A stretch of DNA of 64,000 nucleotides from Wyeomyia smithii (taxonomy: Eukaryota; Arthropoda; Insecta; Diptera; Culicidae), in the NCBI RefSeq assembly GCF_029784165.1, contig NC_073695.1:203061136-203125135 (forward strand), read 5' to 3'. The position numbers were made by a program, and so were the translations under genes. Every line of letters begins with the position of its first letter. Position 1 is the first letter of the stretch. Shown one piece after another: positions 1-10,456 of this stretch. Under the pieces are notes generated by a model. The model was given only the letters and a program-made list of their open reading frames with translations. It was not told where the DNA came from and did no database searches.

Positions 1-1874
1 CCTGCAGAGCTCGATCAGTAAGATAATTTTTTAAAATTTTGATTAGGAAAATTGGAAAATTAAAAGTTTGCAATTTCGCAATCAAACCTTTATGCCAAAC
101 ACTGTCGAATGCTTTTTCTATGTCTAAAAGAGCAGCTCCAGTGGAATAACCTTCAGATTTGTTAGCTCGTATCATATTAGTAACTCTGAGCAATTGATGA
201 GTTGTGGAATGCCCATGGCGAAATCCAAACTGTTCATTTGCAAAAATTGAATTTTCGTTGATGTGTGACATCATTCTGTTAAAAATAACTCTCTCAAACA
301 GTTTACTTATTGAAGAAAGCTAACTTATTGGTCGATAACTTGAAACTTCAGCTGGGTTCTTATCCGGTTTTAAAATGGGAGTAATTTTTGCATTTTTCCA
401 TAATTTGGGAAAATATGCAATTTTGAAGCAGCAATTGAAAATGTTCACTAAAAAATCCATTGTGCTCTCAGGGAGATGTTTGATTAGTATATTAAAGATT
501 CCATCGTCACCAGGTGCTTTCATATTTTTGAAATTTTTAATAATTGATTTAATCTCATTCAAGTTAGTTTCAATTATTTCTGCAGGTAAAAAATTCTGGG
601 AAGAAATTAAATCAAATTGACGTGTGACTTCATTTTCAATTGGACTCACAAAATTCAAATTTGAGTTATGAACACTCTCAAACTGCTGAGCAAGTCTTTG
701 AGCCTTTTGTTCATTGGATACAAGAAAACGTTCACCATCTTTTAAAACTGGAATAGGCTTTGAAGGTTTCTTAAGAATCTTCGACAGCTTCCAAAATGGT
801 TTTGAATATGGTTTCAATTTTCCAACTTTAGTCTCAAAATTTTGATTTCTCAGAAGAGTAAATCTATGTTTAATCTCTTTCTGTAAATCTTTATAAATAG
901 TTTTAAAAACAGGGTCACGAGAACGTTGATATTGACGTCTGCGGACATTTTTCAAACGAAATAGAAGTTGAAGATTTTCGTCAATTATTGGTGAATCAAA
1001 TTTCACTTGAGCCTTTGGAACAGAATAATTCCTGGCATCAACAATTGCACATTTTAATGCTTCCAAAGCGGAATCAATATTCACTTCGTTTTGCAAATCA
1101 AGCTCATTATTGAAATTTCTCTCAATATAATTTTTGTATCTTTCCCAATTAGCTTTGTTATAATTAAAAACAGAGCTCATAGGGTTTAAAACTGATTCAT
1201 GTGATAAAGAAAAAGTTATTGGAAGATGGTCAGAATCAAAGTCAGCATGTGTGATCAAATCACTACATACATGACTTTGATCTATTAGCACCAAATCAAT
1301 AGTTGAAGGGTTTCTTACAGAAGAAAAGCATGTAGGACTATTTGGAGACAAAATAGAATAGTATCCTGAAGAACAATCATTGAATAAAATTTTGCCATTG
1401 GAATTACTTTGAGAATTATTCCATGAACGATGTTTAGCGTTAAAATCGCCGATTATGAAAAATTTCGAACGATTTCTGGTGAGTTTTTTGTAAATCACCT
1501 TTAAAATAATTTTTGAGCTCGCGTGTGCATTGAAATGGTAAATATGCTGCGGCAATAAATAAAATCCCAAGTTCAGTTTGAACTTCAATTCCCAAAGTTT
1601 CAATAACTTTCGTCTCAAGATGGGGAAGAGCACGATGTTTGATTCGGCGATGAATAACAATTGCAACTCCACCGCCGGAACCCTGAATCCTATCATATCT
1701 ATGAACCACGTAATTGGGATCATATTTTAATTTTATGTTAGGTTTCAAAAATGTTTCAGTAATAATTGCAATATGCACATTATTTACTGTTAAAAAATTA
1801 AAAAGCTCATTCTCATTGGCCTTCAATGAGCGAGCATTCCAATTTAATATTTTAATTGTTTTATTTAAAATCAT
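1..1874 (-). pseudogene. ORF2 endonuclease-reverse transcriptase pseudogene (Jockey type), 3' truncated by window
   Basis: This is the retrotransposon enzyme that nicks target DNA (APE-like endonuclease) and copies the element RNA. The start ATG (1872-1874) opens with KILNWNARSL, the usual endonuclease N-terminus. Further motifs are ITETFL, GGGVAIVIH and GDFNAKHRSWNN (about 1395-1450). RT motifs include APGDDGIFNILIK (near 500), SYRPIS (near 325) and, below 320, NEQFGFRHGHSTTHQLLR and LDIEKAFDSVWHKG. A one-base loss in an A run near 1485 shifts the frame after DLQK. A TAG at about 320-322 replaces the Leu that normally follows SYRPIS, and the frame is open from there to position 1. The catalytic YADD-type motif would lie beyond the window edge. 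Confidence 0.92.
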
Positions 1875-3182
1875 TGCTAAATTTTAAATTAGAAACAATT
1901 TTAATAGTAAAATTTGTGCCTATTTGAATGGCTTCAAACATTGATTTTGCCTGCAACATGACGTTCATAAGATCGAACATTGCCTGTTGCAAAAAAGAAA
2001 GTTTACCTGCCGTAATAGGCCCCAGGCAGTTGACATTAGAAAAAATATTTTCGGCAGCAATATTAGCTGGAGTAATAGGTGTACAATTATTTTGTAGCGT
2101 GTTTTGCTTACCCATATTAACGGTCATTTTCGAACTACCAACACTAGGCGGTATAATGTTCGAACTACCTGTAACCTGTGCATAAGTTAAACGGGTATGC
2201 AAAGGAGTAGGTAAACTATGCGTCACTGGTACGCTTGGAGAATTTTGTTTTGAAGTTGGTTTTAATTGAGAAATTGAATTTTGTTTACCTTGCCTTGCCT
2301 TAAAATTGCTAAACGGACTGGGCATTGATAAAAATTTGACATATGGTTGCCGTTACAATTCGCACAGCGAAAATTTTTACTCTCTTTCACAGGACATGTG
2401 TCCTTTTTGTGAGAAGAGTCTCCACAATTAAGACATTTTTGGTCCATGTTACAGAATTTGGAACCATGGCCATAACGTTGGCAAGTACGGCATTGGGTGA
2501 TATGCTTTTCACCTCCGCCATACTTCCTATAAATTTCCCACTTTACACGCACATTATACAAAGCATGTGCTTTTTCAAAAAATTTTAAGTTGTTAACCTC
2601 ATTGCGGTTGAAATGAATTAAATAATTAACAAGGGAAATTCCAGTTCTCTGACTGTTTTCGCCTCGTGATTTTTGTTTCATTAGAATTACTTGGGTAGGG
2701 GCTATGCCAAGTAATTCTGTTAAAGTAAGTTTGATCTCATCAACGGTTTAATCGTTGGTGAGACCTTTCAAGACAACCTTGAACGGCTTGGCGTTCTTGG
2801 TGTCATATGTAAAAAATTTGTACATCTTGTCAGTTAAATACTGAACAAGACGATCACGACCCTCTACTGAGTCGGCTAATAAGCGGCATTCACCTCTACG
2901 GCCAATTTGATAGGTAACTTTAACGTCAGAAACAAACGTTGAAAGTTCCTTTTTGAATATATTAAATTCAGAAGAAATAGTTACCACAATAGGTGGAACT
3001 TTCTCCTTTTTTAAAGATTTTATATTTTGTATAGTTTCATTATTGGTAACTTCCATTTCACCAGCTTCTTGCTCAGGCAAAATATCAAAAGGATTGTCAC
3101 TACAGACACTCGATGTGTCAGAAAGAGATGCCTCTCTTTTCCTCCCCGCAGCGATGCGAGGTTTTTTTTTCCGTCCAGCCAT
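1861..3182 (-). pseudogene. ORF1 gag-like nucleocapsid pseudogene with three CCHC zinc knuckles
   Basis: The product would bind element RNA. I place the start at the ATG at 3180-3182 (MAGRKKK, basic N-terminus) rather than the upstream in-frame ATG. A TAA at about 2748 interrupts the frame after LKGLTND, and the same frame continues on the other side (TVDEIKL), so it is a single nonsense change. Three knuckles follow between 2350 and 2520: CRTCQRYGHGSKFC, CLNCGDSSHKKDTC and a longer CANCNGNHMSNFYQC. A frameshift near 2290-2320 moves the C-terminal part (KARQGKQNSISQLK) into another frame, which ends at 1861. Knuckle spacing is that of Jockey/I-type gag proteins. Confidence 0.88.
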
Positions 3183-3403
3183 TTCAGGTGATACGAAAAA
3201 AGTTAAAACAAATGTTAAATTCAAAAGTAGGTAGTCTTAAGAAAGACTGATGGGAAATAACTTTCAGGTAGTCTTTAAAAGACACACTGACAAAACACAA
3301 ACTTTGAAGCTATAGGCAGTCAAAGACCAGTCCACAAGCAACCGAAAAAACGTCTGATCTGTAGGACAGTTCAAGACGCACTGTAGTTAGTTATTTTGGT
3401 TGT

Positions 3404-4310
3404 TTTCCAGAAACTAAAGGTGGTCATCTTTAAATTCAAAATGGTGTCAAGGGTCAATGTTTGGTTTCTATGCATCATCTCGATTACAGAAATATTCTTA
3501 TTGAGTATTATTCGGTCATTTTCGACTGTTTCCTGAAGGTTGCCATTTAGCAATTCAAAATGGTGCCTGAGGTCAATTGTTAGCTCATTGCATCATTTTA
3601 GTTCCAGATATACTCATATTGGATGGTATTTGGTTATTTTAGCCAGTTTTTCACAAACCGGTAGTCGCCATCTTGGATTTCAAAATGGTATTTGAGATAA
3701 TTTCTAGCCTCTGAGCGTCATTCTGGTTGAAGAAGCACCCATATTGGGTGTTATTCGATCATTTTCGGCTGTTTCCCAGGAACCGGAAGTCGCCAACCTA
3801 GAATCCAAAATGGGATGTGTGGTCGATTCCAGCTGCTGTGTATCATTCTAGATCCGGAGATACTCATGTCAGACGGAAATCGGCCATTTTTGGCTGTTTG
3901 AAACCAGAAGTTGCCATCCTACAATTCATGGTGGTGTTCTTGCAACATTCTGGCTCCGGAGATACTAATATTGGGTGGTATTTGGTCACTTTGGGCTGTT
4001 TTTCAGAAACCAAAAGTCGTCATTTTGAACTTTAAAATTGCCTGTGAAATCAATTTCTGTCATCTGGGCGTAATTCTGGTTCCGAAAACATTCATATTGA
4101 ATGGTATTTGGTCATTTCCGGCTGTTTGCCAGACACCGGAAGTCACCATCTTAAAATTCAAGATTGTGTCTGTGATCAATTTTTAGCTTCTGTGCATCTT
4201 TCTGGTTCCGGAGATACTCATATTTAATGGGAATCGTCCATTTTAGGATAATTTTCAGAAACCGGTAGTTGCTATCTTACAATCCAAAATGTTGCCTAAG
4301 GTCGATTATG
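3404..4310 (+). repeat. Diverged tandem array, ~125-bp unit, about 7 copies
   Basis: Units begin near 3404, 3529, 3647, 3772, 3897, 3999, 4125 and 4249, giving periods of 125, 118, 125, 125, 102, 126 and 124. Each carries a core like ccggagatactcatattg, then ggtatttggtcattttcggc, then cagaaaccggaagtcgccat and ttcaaaatggt. Related units lie at 35790-36480, at 51120-51240 and, weakly, at 23155-23340. No ORF is conserved across units. Confidence 0.85.
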
Positions 4311-4339
4311 GAACGTATTTTTTACCACTAAAACATTCA

Positions 4340-4700
4340 CCTGCCAAATTTGGTTCCATTTAGTTGGTTAGCTCTCGAGATGTGCAGAAATTTGTGTTTC
4401 ATTTGTATGGCATCCCTCCCTTCCAAAATAAGGAGGGGTGTCAAAACATTATGAACATATTTTTTACCCCTCAAAACATCTACATGCCAAATTCGGTTAC
4501 ATTTGCTTGGTTTGTTCTTGAGTTGTGCAGAAATTTATGTTTCATTTGTATGGAACCCCTCCCTTCCAGAAAAGGGAGGGGTCTCAAACTATCATGGGAA
4601 CCTTTATCGGCACCAAAAACCCCTACATACAAATTTTCACGCCGATCGGTTCGGTAATTTTCGAGCTTATATGGATCAGACAGACAGACAGACTGGACTG
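4340..4700 (+). repeat. Two-copy tandem repeat ending in a GACA-rich tail
   Basis: Copies at about 4345-4490 and 4491-4690 share ttcggttccatttgcttgg, tgtgcagaaatttgtgtttc and cccctcccttcc. The second copy continues to ttcacgccgatcggttc and ends in the short microsatellite agacagacagacag at 4678-4693. It is a dispersed arthropod-type repeat with no coding capacity seen. Confidence 0.6.
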
Positions 4701-5791
4701 CATATTTATATGTATAGATTTCAACATCAATATTTTAGAACCTAAAGTGTGAATATACATTTATCGGATTGAAGCGTTCATGTAAATCTATTTTTACAAA
4801 TATTGATTGAATGAGAACAAAATTGAATGAGAAAGGCTGGGTCTGACCGCTAGGTGGATTAATTTAGGTTTCATAATAGTTATTGATGGAGCTTTCAAAA
4901 AAACGTGTTATTATGTAGTTTTATGGGTGGAAAAAAGGAGATAAAACATGAGAAAATGCGAAAATACACATCAATTTCAACTTTGCTGGCCGGCATCTTT
5001 TTACCCCCAGGAGCTCCCTGGCTGGGTCCTTGTTTGTTTTCAAGGTTTGGGTATCTACTAACAAGTTTTGAAGTATTTTCCTGCGATCGCCTGCGACCAA
5101 TCGATTAGAACCGTTTCGAAAAGTCTTGGTCTCTCTAGGAGATACACAAAATCAATCATATTGTCGCCCCATTTTGAGACTGGACACGCTAAGGTGCAAA
5201 AAAAGAAACTGCTTCATTATTCATCTCAGCCCATAACGTCAGTTGAATTCAATACTGGCACAACTCAATATTCATAGTTTCGAGAAAAACGCGTTTGAAA
5301 ATTTGCGTCAAAAATTTCTCTTTTCATTTTCGTGAAAAATTCCAATTTTAAGACTTCCCATATTTAGGTAACCTACTACGACGAGCTGCGGCTACGTTCA
5401 TTCATGATAATGTGATTCATTCATGATTATCATTATGATGAATATGGGGGCTTCGTGAGATGAATAATTGAGCAGTGATTTATGTTTTGAGATGGATATG
5501 GGAGCGTTGTGAAAAATGGTTTGTTTTACAAAATTCAGGATAAATCTAGCTAATTTTTCTAAATATTCAATGCTAAACGATTCCATAAGAGCACGTAAGC
5601 ATATTTAGTTTATCTGTTTAATGATTTCATGACAATTAAGTGTTTAATCCATGCATTCTTCGTGAAAAACGGCTTAATAAGATGAATAAAGGAGCAGTTC
5701 TCCTATGAGTCTATTTTTTTGGCTGGTGACCAATCCCTACAATTTTGAGCGAAATTGAAGCACTTAAAAAAACTTGTGTCTTAGAATCGCT
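4701..5791. other. Non-coding interval without recognised feature
   Basis: AT-rich sequence. The short frames here (for example 4905-5108 and 5398-5586) have no recognisable motif. There is a local palindromic patch of cattcatgat repeats at 5395-5445. Confidence 0.5.
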
Positions 5792-5799
5792 GTATATAC

Positions 5800-6153
5800 T
5801 AGGGATGTTACGGATATCCGCATCCGCATTCGCAAATGCGGAACGTCCGCATGAAAATTGACATCCACATTCGAATCCGCATCCGCATCATACCATGCGG
5901 AAATTGAAAAAAATCGCCTCATAAAACTCTGCAGAAAAATTTTCCTTTGTGCATTTACTGCTCGCTTAAATAACTTTTGCACTGGGGAGAGACATGGTCA
6001 TGTGAAATAAGGAAAATGAAACATAAGGGATGCTACGGATATCCGCATCCGCATGAAAATTGACATTCGCATCTACATCTGCATCCGTAATCACATATCC
6101 GCATCCCGTCCGCACCTGCAGATGTGTGGAAAATCACATCCGTAGCATCCCTG
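5800..6153. mobile_element. hAT-type MITE, 354 bp, with 8-bp target duplication GTATATAC
   Basis: The ends are agggatgttacggat on the left and, read inverted, agggatgctacggat on the right. GTATATAC lies immediately outside on both sides (5792-5799 and 6154-6161). An 8-bp duplication with short inverted ends is the hAT hallmark. The inside is built of degenerate atccgcatccgcat-type repeats. A second copy of the terminal sequence at about 6027 suggests an internal partial duplication. No transposase. Confidence 0.8.
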
Positions 6154-6289
6154 GTATATACATCTTTTACTATATCTCCGGAACTTCTTGACCGATATTC
6201 ACCAAACTTGACATACATGTTTCTTACATATTAAAGGTACTCAAATGCGTATGCGAAATGGGAGGGCAACCACTGGGGTGGAGGAGATG

Positions 6290-7020
6290 AATTCCGCTTT
6301 GAGTAAGCGTATTTTACCAAAGTCATTCTAATTCCAACTGAAGCATCAAATTATCGGCCAATTAGTTTACTTCTTTCTATAAGCAAAATTTTTGTGTATA
6401 TTGCAACACATTGTATCAAAAACACAATTAATTATTTTTCCTCACAGACCAAGAGTTTCATTTCTCAAACCCACCAAAAATCACTGTGTTAAGATGAACG
6501 GTGCAATCTTAAATTGCTCTGAACAAGGTAAACACTCAGCGCTAATTTATCATAAGAATCTTACTTTCAAGGAGCACATTTGGAATATCCAAACCAAACG
6601 CAACAAATAGCGTATCGGCTCTGTTATCGTCAGGGGAGTCATAGAAAATTAATCTTTTGCAGGAAGATACTCTGCATCATGAAGAACCATCATGCAAGAA
6701 ATTAAAGCTCTAAGACATCATTGACCCCCGGACGATAACAGGTAAAACCTGACGATAATAGTATAGTATGTACTCTAATCAACAGAAATTCTAGAGTCTG
6801 TCTCGAGAATAAACTGTTTATTTACAAACGAATATTAAGAACAGCAATACTATATGCAGTCCTAATCTGAACAAGTTGTTTTAAAACCAGGAAGAAGATT
6901 CTTCAAAGGATTCAGAATAACCTTAGAGACGTCCTCCCTGATTCAGCACTTATATACTACACAGGTTTACTAATGTAAAAATCTATGTTTGACGCTCCTT
7001 CCAGTTTGTTAACTCACCAT
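6290..7020 (+). pseudogene. Decayed Jockey-type reverse transcriptase fragment
   Basis: Across several frames I read KVILIPTEASNYRPISLLLSISKIF (near 6322-6395), LTFKEHIWNIQTK (6560-6600) and LRTAILYAVLI followed by FKTRKKILQRIQN (6832-6930). These are the start of the RT fingers and the post-RT thumb region of Jockey-clade ORF2. The segment between them, including the catalytic core, is deleted, and several stops and frame changes are present. It is plus-strand and is a different copy from the element at position 1. Confidence 0.8.
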
Positions 7021-7566
7021 TTGAGACCCGTGTACTGTACCATGTTTCGGATTTTTGGAGTGAAGATTAAATAGCAAACTCAAAACAATAGTGGGATCTT
7101 CTCCATTGATACTCTGAGCAAAGCGGGAATTCCTAAAATTGCATGCTGTCATTGCGATATTGTTTACATTGAACGAAATAAATGAAGTCTAGAGATACGT
7201 TCCGGAAGATATTTTACAAAAGTTACAAAAGCATGCAAAGTTTTACTAAAAACGATTCACGCCTTTTCAAATCAAAAATGGCTATCATATTTTTAACAAG
7301 AAACATCCATTGACTTCGAAAGCATTCACTTGCTCCGCCCCGTTAATACTCTTTGGAAATTAGATGTAGCTGAAAGAATTTAACAAAGGTCATAAGCTAA
7401 CCATTCTTCATGGCTATTCAATCTGCTTCCCAAAAACTCAAACATGTTACAGTACACAAACAACTGCATAATTTATTACCTAATCTTCATTGGAAGAACT
7501 TTTCAGGATTGTTCGCTTAAAGCAAAGCAAATAAGGTTTCCCGCTATGCTCTTTATCAGTTCATAT

Positions 7567-7613
7567 ATGCACTGATGAAGACTACAAGTCGTAGTTCGAA
7601 ATACGTATCTGCG
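7567..7613 (+). ncRNA. Hammerhead-ribozyme-like motif, Penelope-element type
   Basis: The conserved core CTGATGA (7572-7578) is followed by a stem-loop (gactac/gtagttc with one bulged base), GAAA at 7598-7601, a very short stem III over 7601-7608 and C at 7609 at the expected cleavage position. GCA before the core pairs with TGC after it to close stem I. Hammerheads with minimal stem III are known from Penelope-like retroelements. The flanks (about 7430-7700) would then be a Penelope-like 3' region. No coding part is seen here. Confidence 0.65.
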
Positions 7614-7753
7614 GACGAGAAAATTTACTATTTTTTTTCGAAGTTGATAGTAGAATTTAATGGGAACCTTTCTTTTTTTCGATATTCAATTTTTAGCACC
7701 TTAATTGGAAACATGTGGTCGCCCATATAAGAACGGTTGGTTCTTGTTTTCTC

Positions 7754-7860
7754 AAAGCAGGTTACATACCTGTGTGACGGTGCTTCCCACAAAGACGGAA
7801 GATCCAAAATCTAGTGCAGTGGAACGTGATCTACAATTAACAGTGCACGGTACGCCGGTT
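7754..7860 (+). repeat. Dispersed repeat segment, inverted partner near 18580-18690
   Basis: Reading in the same frame, this gives TCVTVLPTKTEDPKSSAVE, and the minus-strand partner near 18590-18690 gives CMTVLSTQTRDLKSSAVE. Nearby, atacttccgg...cgtgtcattgtgcac near 8950-8985 also recurs inverted near 18450-18490. Shared protein-level similarity suggests an unrecognised element ORF, not just shared DNA. Confidence 0.45.
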
Positions 7861-8013
7861 CCCTCTGCTGCTATGAAATTACCACCTGCTACCTGCTTTC
7901 TCTTGAAACAAGGAACAGATACACAATGAAGACTAAATTTTTGCATGCTAGCTTTCAAATGATATTAATGAGTTTCTAGTAAACCATCCTCTTATTGCAG
8001 TGATTGGTTATTA

Positions 8014-8880
8014 GGGTGGGGAAAAGTGATCGATTTTCCAGAACCAAGTTTTTTTGGTTCCTTTTGGGGCCCCAAAAAACCCCTTAACTTACCGGAAGTC
8101 GATTGGTTTTGTCTCCGCTTGGCGCATTGCATTTCAAATTTGTATGAAAATTTATATTGGAAAACCTAGTTATTTGCATTTACCTTTCTAGAGAGCTCAA
8201 TAATGCTCTAATATTGCACTACATTATGTAAAAGTATAGTATTTTGGATGCCTAACAACTTTGCAGAAGGCACTGAAGAGCTAGCTGTTCAAAGTTGAGT
8301 ATGTCGATTTAAATGCAGAAAATCTTGTTTTCTTCAACATTACCAATGTACCGGCGCCGGTAAGATTCTCATCAGAAATAACCTGCCGTAACGAGTTTAT
8401 ACACTCAGCTGGATCAAACAAACAAAGTCAGGTCAATATTCTAGTCGTAGGTAGAATCTACAACGTGTTTCAGAAGTAACTTCTGATAGAAATCTGACTA
8501 AGGCTGGTCTGCAGTGTTGGCAGAAAAAATGATTTGCAACATAAATTTCGAAATACTCAACTTTGAACAGCTCCAGTATTTTTTCAGGACACCCTAGCTC
8601 TGTGATGTCTTCGTCCCAGTTGTTAGACATCAAAAAACCTACCATTTCAAGTCATGAAACCTATGGTTTGAGCCACTTTGAGCTCTTTAGAATGGAAAAT
8701 GCAAAAACGTTGGTTTTTCCGTACAAATCTCCATGTAAATTTGAAATGCAATACGCCAAGCGGAGACTAAACCAATCGACTTCCAATAAATTTAGGATTG
8801 TTTGGGGCTCCAAATAGAACAAAAAAAAAACTTGGTTCTGGCTTTTTGCTATCAAGTTTCGTTTTTTCCATATAACGTTT
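8014..8880. mobile_element. Foldback (long inverted repeat) element, ~870 bp
   Basis: Left-arm sequences (8035-8160: ccagaaccaag, ggaagtcgattggttt, gtctccgcttggcg) return inverted at 8690-8860 (cgccaagcggagac, aaccaatcgacttcc, cttggttctgg). An inner pair, agctgttcaaagttgagtat (near 8280) and its complement (near 8555), extends the arms to roughly 300 bp. The element sits between direct repeats of a ~35-bp segment containing caatgaaga and tttctgcatgatagcttt (7924-7958 and 8898-8935). No transposase. Confidence 0.7.
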
Positions 8881-8935
8881 CTCCATATAACGATTATACA
8901 ATGAAGAATAAATTTCTGCATGATAGCTTTTAAAC

Positions 8936-9906
8936 GTGGCTACTGAGAGTTATACTTCCGGTTGGCGTGTCATTGTGCACTCGAGCGAGCAAGAAAAGAA
9001 TCAATAAAATCCATTGGAAACTGACTGAGACTCAGGCGTTTAAAAGTGAACAACTTTGTGACGCTCTTGATGCTTTCGGGTTTTCAATTTGTATCACTAC
9101 GTTGCCGTAAGACGTCATTCTACGTAACCCTGAAAGATAATTATATTTTGATATGCGTAAAAGGATAATAATGCGTCAAATTTACTCCCGACTTTTAAAC
9201 AATTGAAAGAATTTAGGTTCTAATATTTCTGTTTTGATTAAGAAAGAACGAGAAAAAATCAACGCACTGTCAGCTAAAAAAAGGACTGAAAGCAAGGAGT
9301 CAAATTGACGCAGAATATCTTTCCAGGGTTGAAAAAGAAGATCAAATTATGAAACGGATTGTAGTATTTGCATTTAGCGTGAACAAAAACGAATAGTTCA
9401 CGATTTGAAATATATTTAATTGAAAGATAATTATAGTTTTAAATCACCATGAAGTAAAAGATTACATGTGAAAAAAATAATTGCTTAAATGGAACTGAAA
9501 AATGGTCCATTGAATTTTCATGTTTTTCAGATTTTTTTGGCATGGGTACACTCTAATGACCAAGTCGCTGATAACCTACTAACAAAGGTTAAAAAACACT
9601 TGCGGATAGTCATCAACCAACATAGTCTTAATTTTGATATTCTAGTATCCAAACCATAAGTAAAGATTAGTATGTTAACGAATAAAACTTAAAGGTCGAA
9701 TATTTTTCAGATGATTCGAGATGTAAAATCATAACACTGAAAATAGTAAAATATATTAAAAGGTTACTTCGAATAACGCCCTAAAACGTAGAAATTATCG
9801 TAGACTTGTTTAATAAGAAAAACAACTAGTATAGAAGAACAAGTTTATCCAATTTTAATACTTTGTTTGTGTTAAGAACTAATCACTTGTTGAATATTTT
9901 CCCTTA
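8936..9906. other. Intergenic interval downstream of the lectin gene
   Basis: No gene is seen. For the minus-strand lectin gene this is 3' flank. Possible ATTAAA-type polyadenylation signals (minus strand) lie near 9809-9814 and 9854-9859, about 50-95 bp after the stop codon. Confidence 0.4.
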
Positions 9907-10456
9907 TCATGCGCTTGTATGCTCATCAATTTGCACAATATGAAGATAAGTCTTCTCGCATACAAACGGCTGTACCGTGGAGCATATCCAATCGTTCCAG
10001 TTCCAACCTACGGTTTGAGTGTACCGAATCTCTGCACAGTTTTCAATACCTTCGTTGTTGTTTGGTTCGCCTGGGCCCCAAAACGTTTGCTTCGCACCCG
10101 TGGATTGCCAGTAATATTGCTCTCCCGTTCCAAGGTTGCTACTGCCAATCCAAGCTTTCGTGTTCGATGTGTCAAATATTCCGGCTTTCTTGATGGCTTC
10201 AATTGCTCGGTCATTTTTGTCGCCACTGTCGATTACTGCCAGTCGCATTCCGATAGAGTTGCAGTGCTCACCAGCGTGATACCAATTTCCCTGAAATGCA
10301 AAAAAATTTTAACAATATTCAGTCGACTTTAATAGTAGTTATTGAAATAACCATGGTATTCGGTACAACAAAAATCGATCCTTTAGCTTCAAGATTATGC
10401 TCCAAGCAACGAATTGCGGCACTCATAAGCAACACCGACAGTAACACTTGCTTCAT
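9907..10456 (-). CDS. Secreted C-type lectin (EPN/mannose type), two exons
   Basis: Predicted spliced CDS: exon 1 at 10352-10456 (35 codons) and exon 2 at 9907-10290 (127 codons plus stop), joined in phase 0 across a 61-bp intron with GT (10351-10350) and a tttgcatttcAG acceptor (10292-10291). The protein has 162 residues. It has a signal peptide (MKQVLLSVLLMSAAIRC) and then one C-type lectin domain. Visible landmarks are GNWYHAGEHC, the WIGSSNL turn, YYWQSTG, the EPN calcium/sugar motif in WGPGEPNNNEG, ENCAEI, WND and the closing cysteine in FVCE. The four expected cysteines are present. EPN predicts mannose-type ligands; such lectins act in haemolymph immunity and agglutination. No strong TATA box is seen. 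Splicing is inferred from consensus sites and domain continuity. Confidence 0.9.

Larger units (their letters stand above)
1..3345 (-). mobile_element. Jockey-clade non-LTR retrotransposon, degenerate, cut by the window edge
   Basis: Two overlapping ORFs in the order gag-like ORF1 then endonuclease/reverse-transcriptase ORF2 on the minus strand are the standard Jockey layout. The ORF1 stop and ORF2 start overlap by 14 nt (1861-1874). The 5' UTR is taken as about 3183-3345; its exact upstream limit is not visible because no target-site duplication can be checked, the 3' end lying beyond position 1. At least one frameshift and one nonsense codon in each ORF show that the copy is dead. It abuts a tandem array starting near 3404. 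Confidence 0.9.

Noticed and set aside
2953..3234. Plus-strand ORF over the Jockey ORF1
   Set aside because: Antisense shadow of the gag-like ORF. The same applies to plus ORFs at 375-620, 1928-2185 and 2343-2588.
9909..10332. Plus-strand ORFs across the lectin gene
   Set aside because: Antisense shadows. The minus strand carries the signal peptide, splice sites and lectin motifs.
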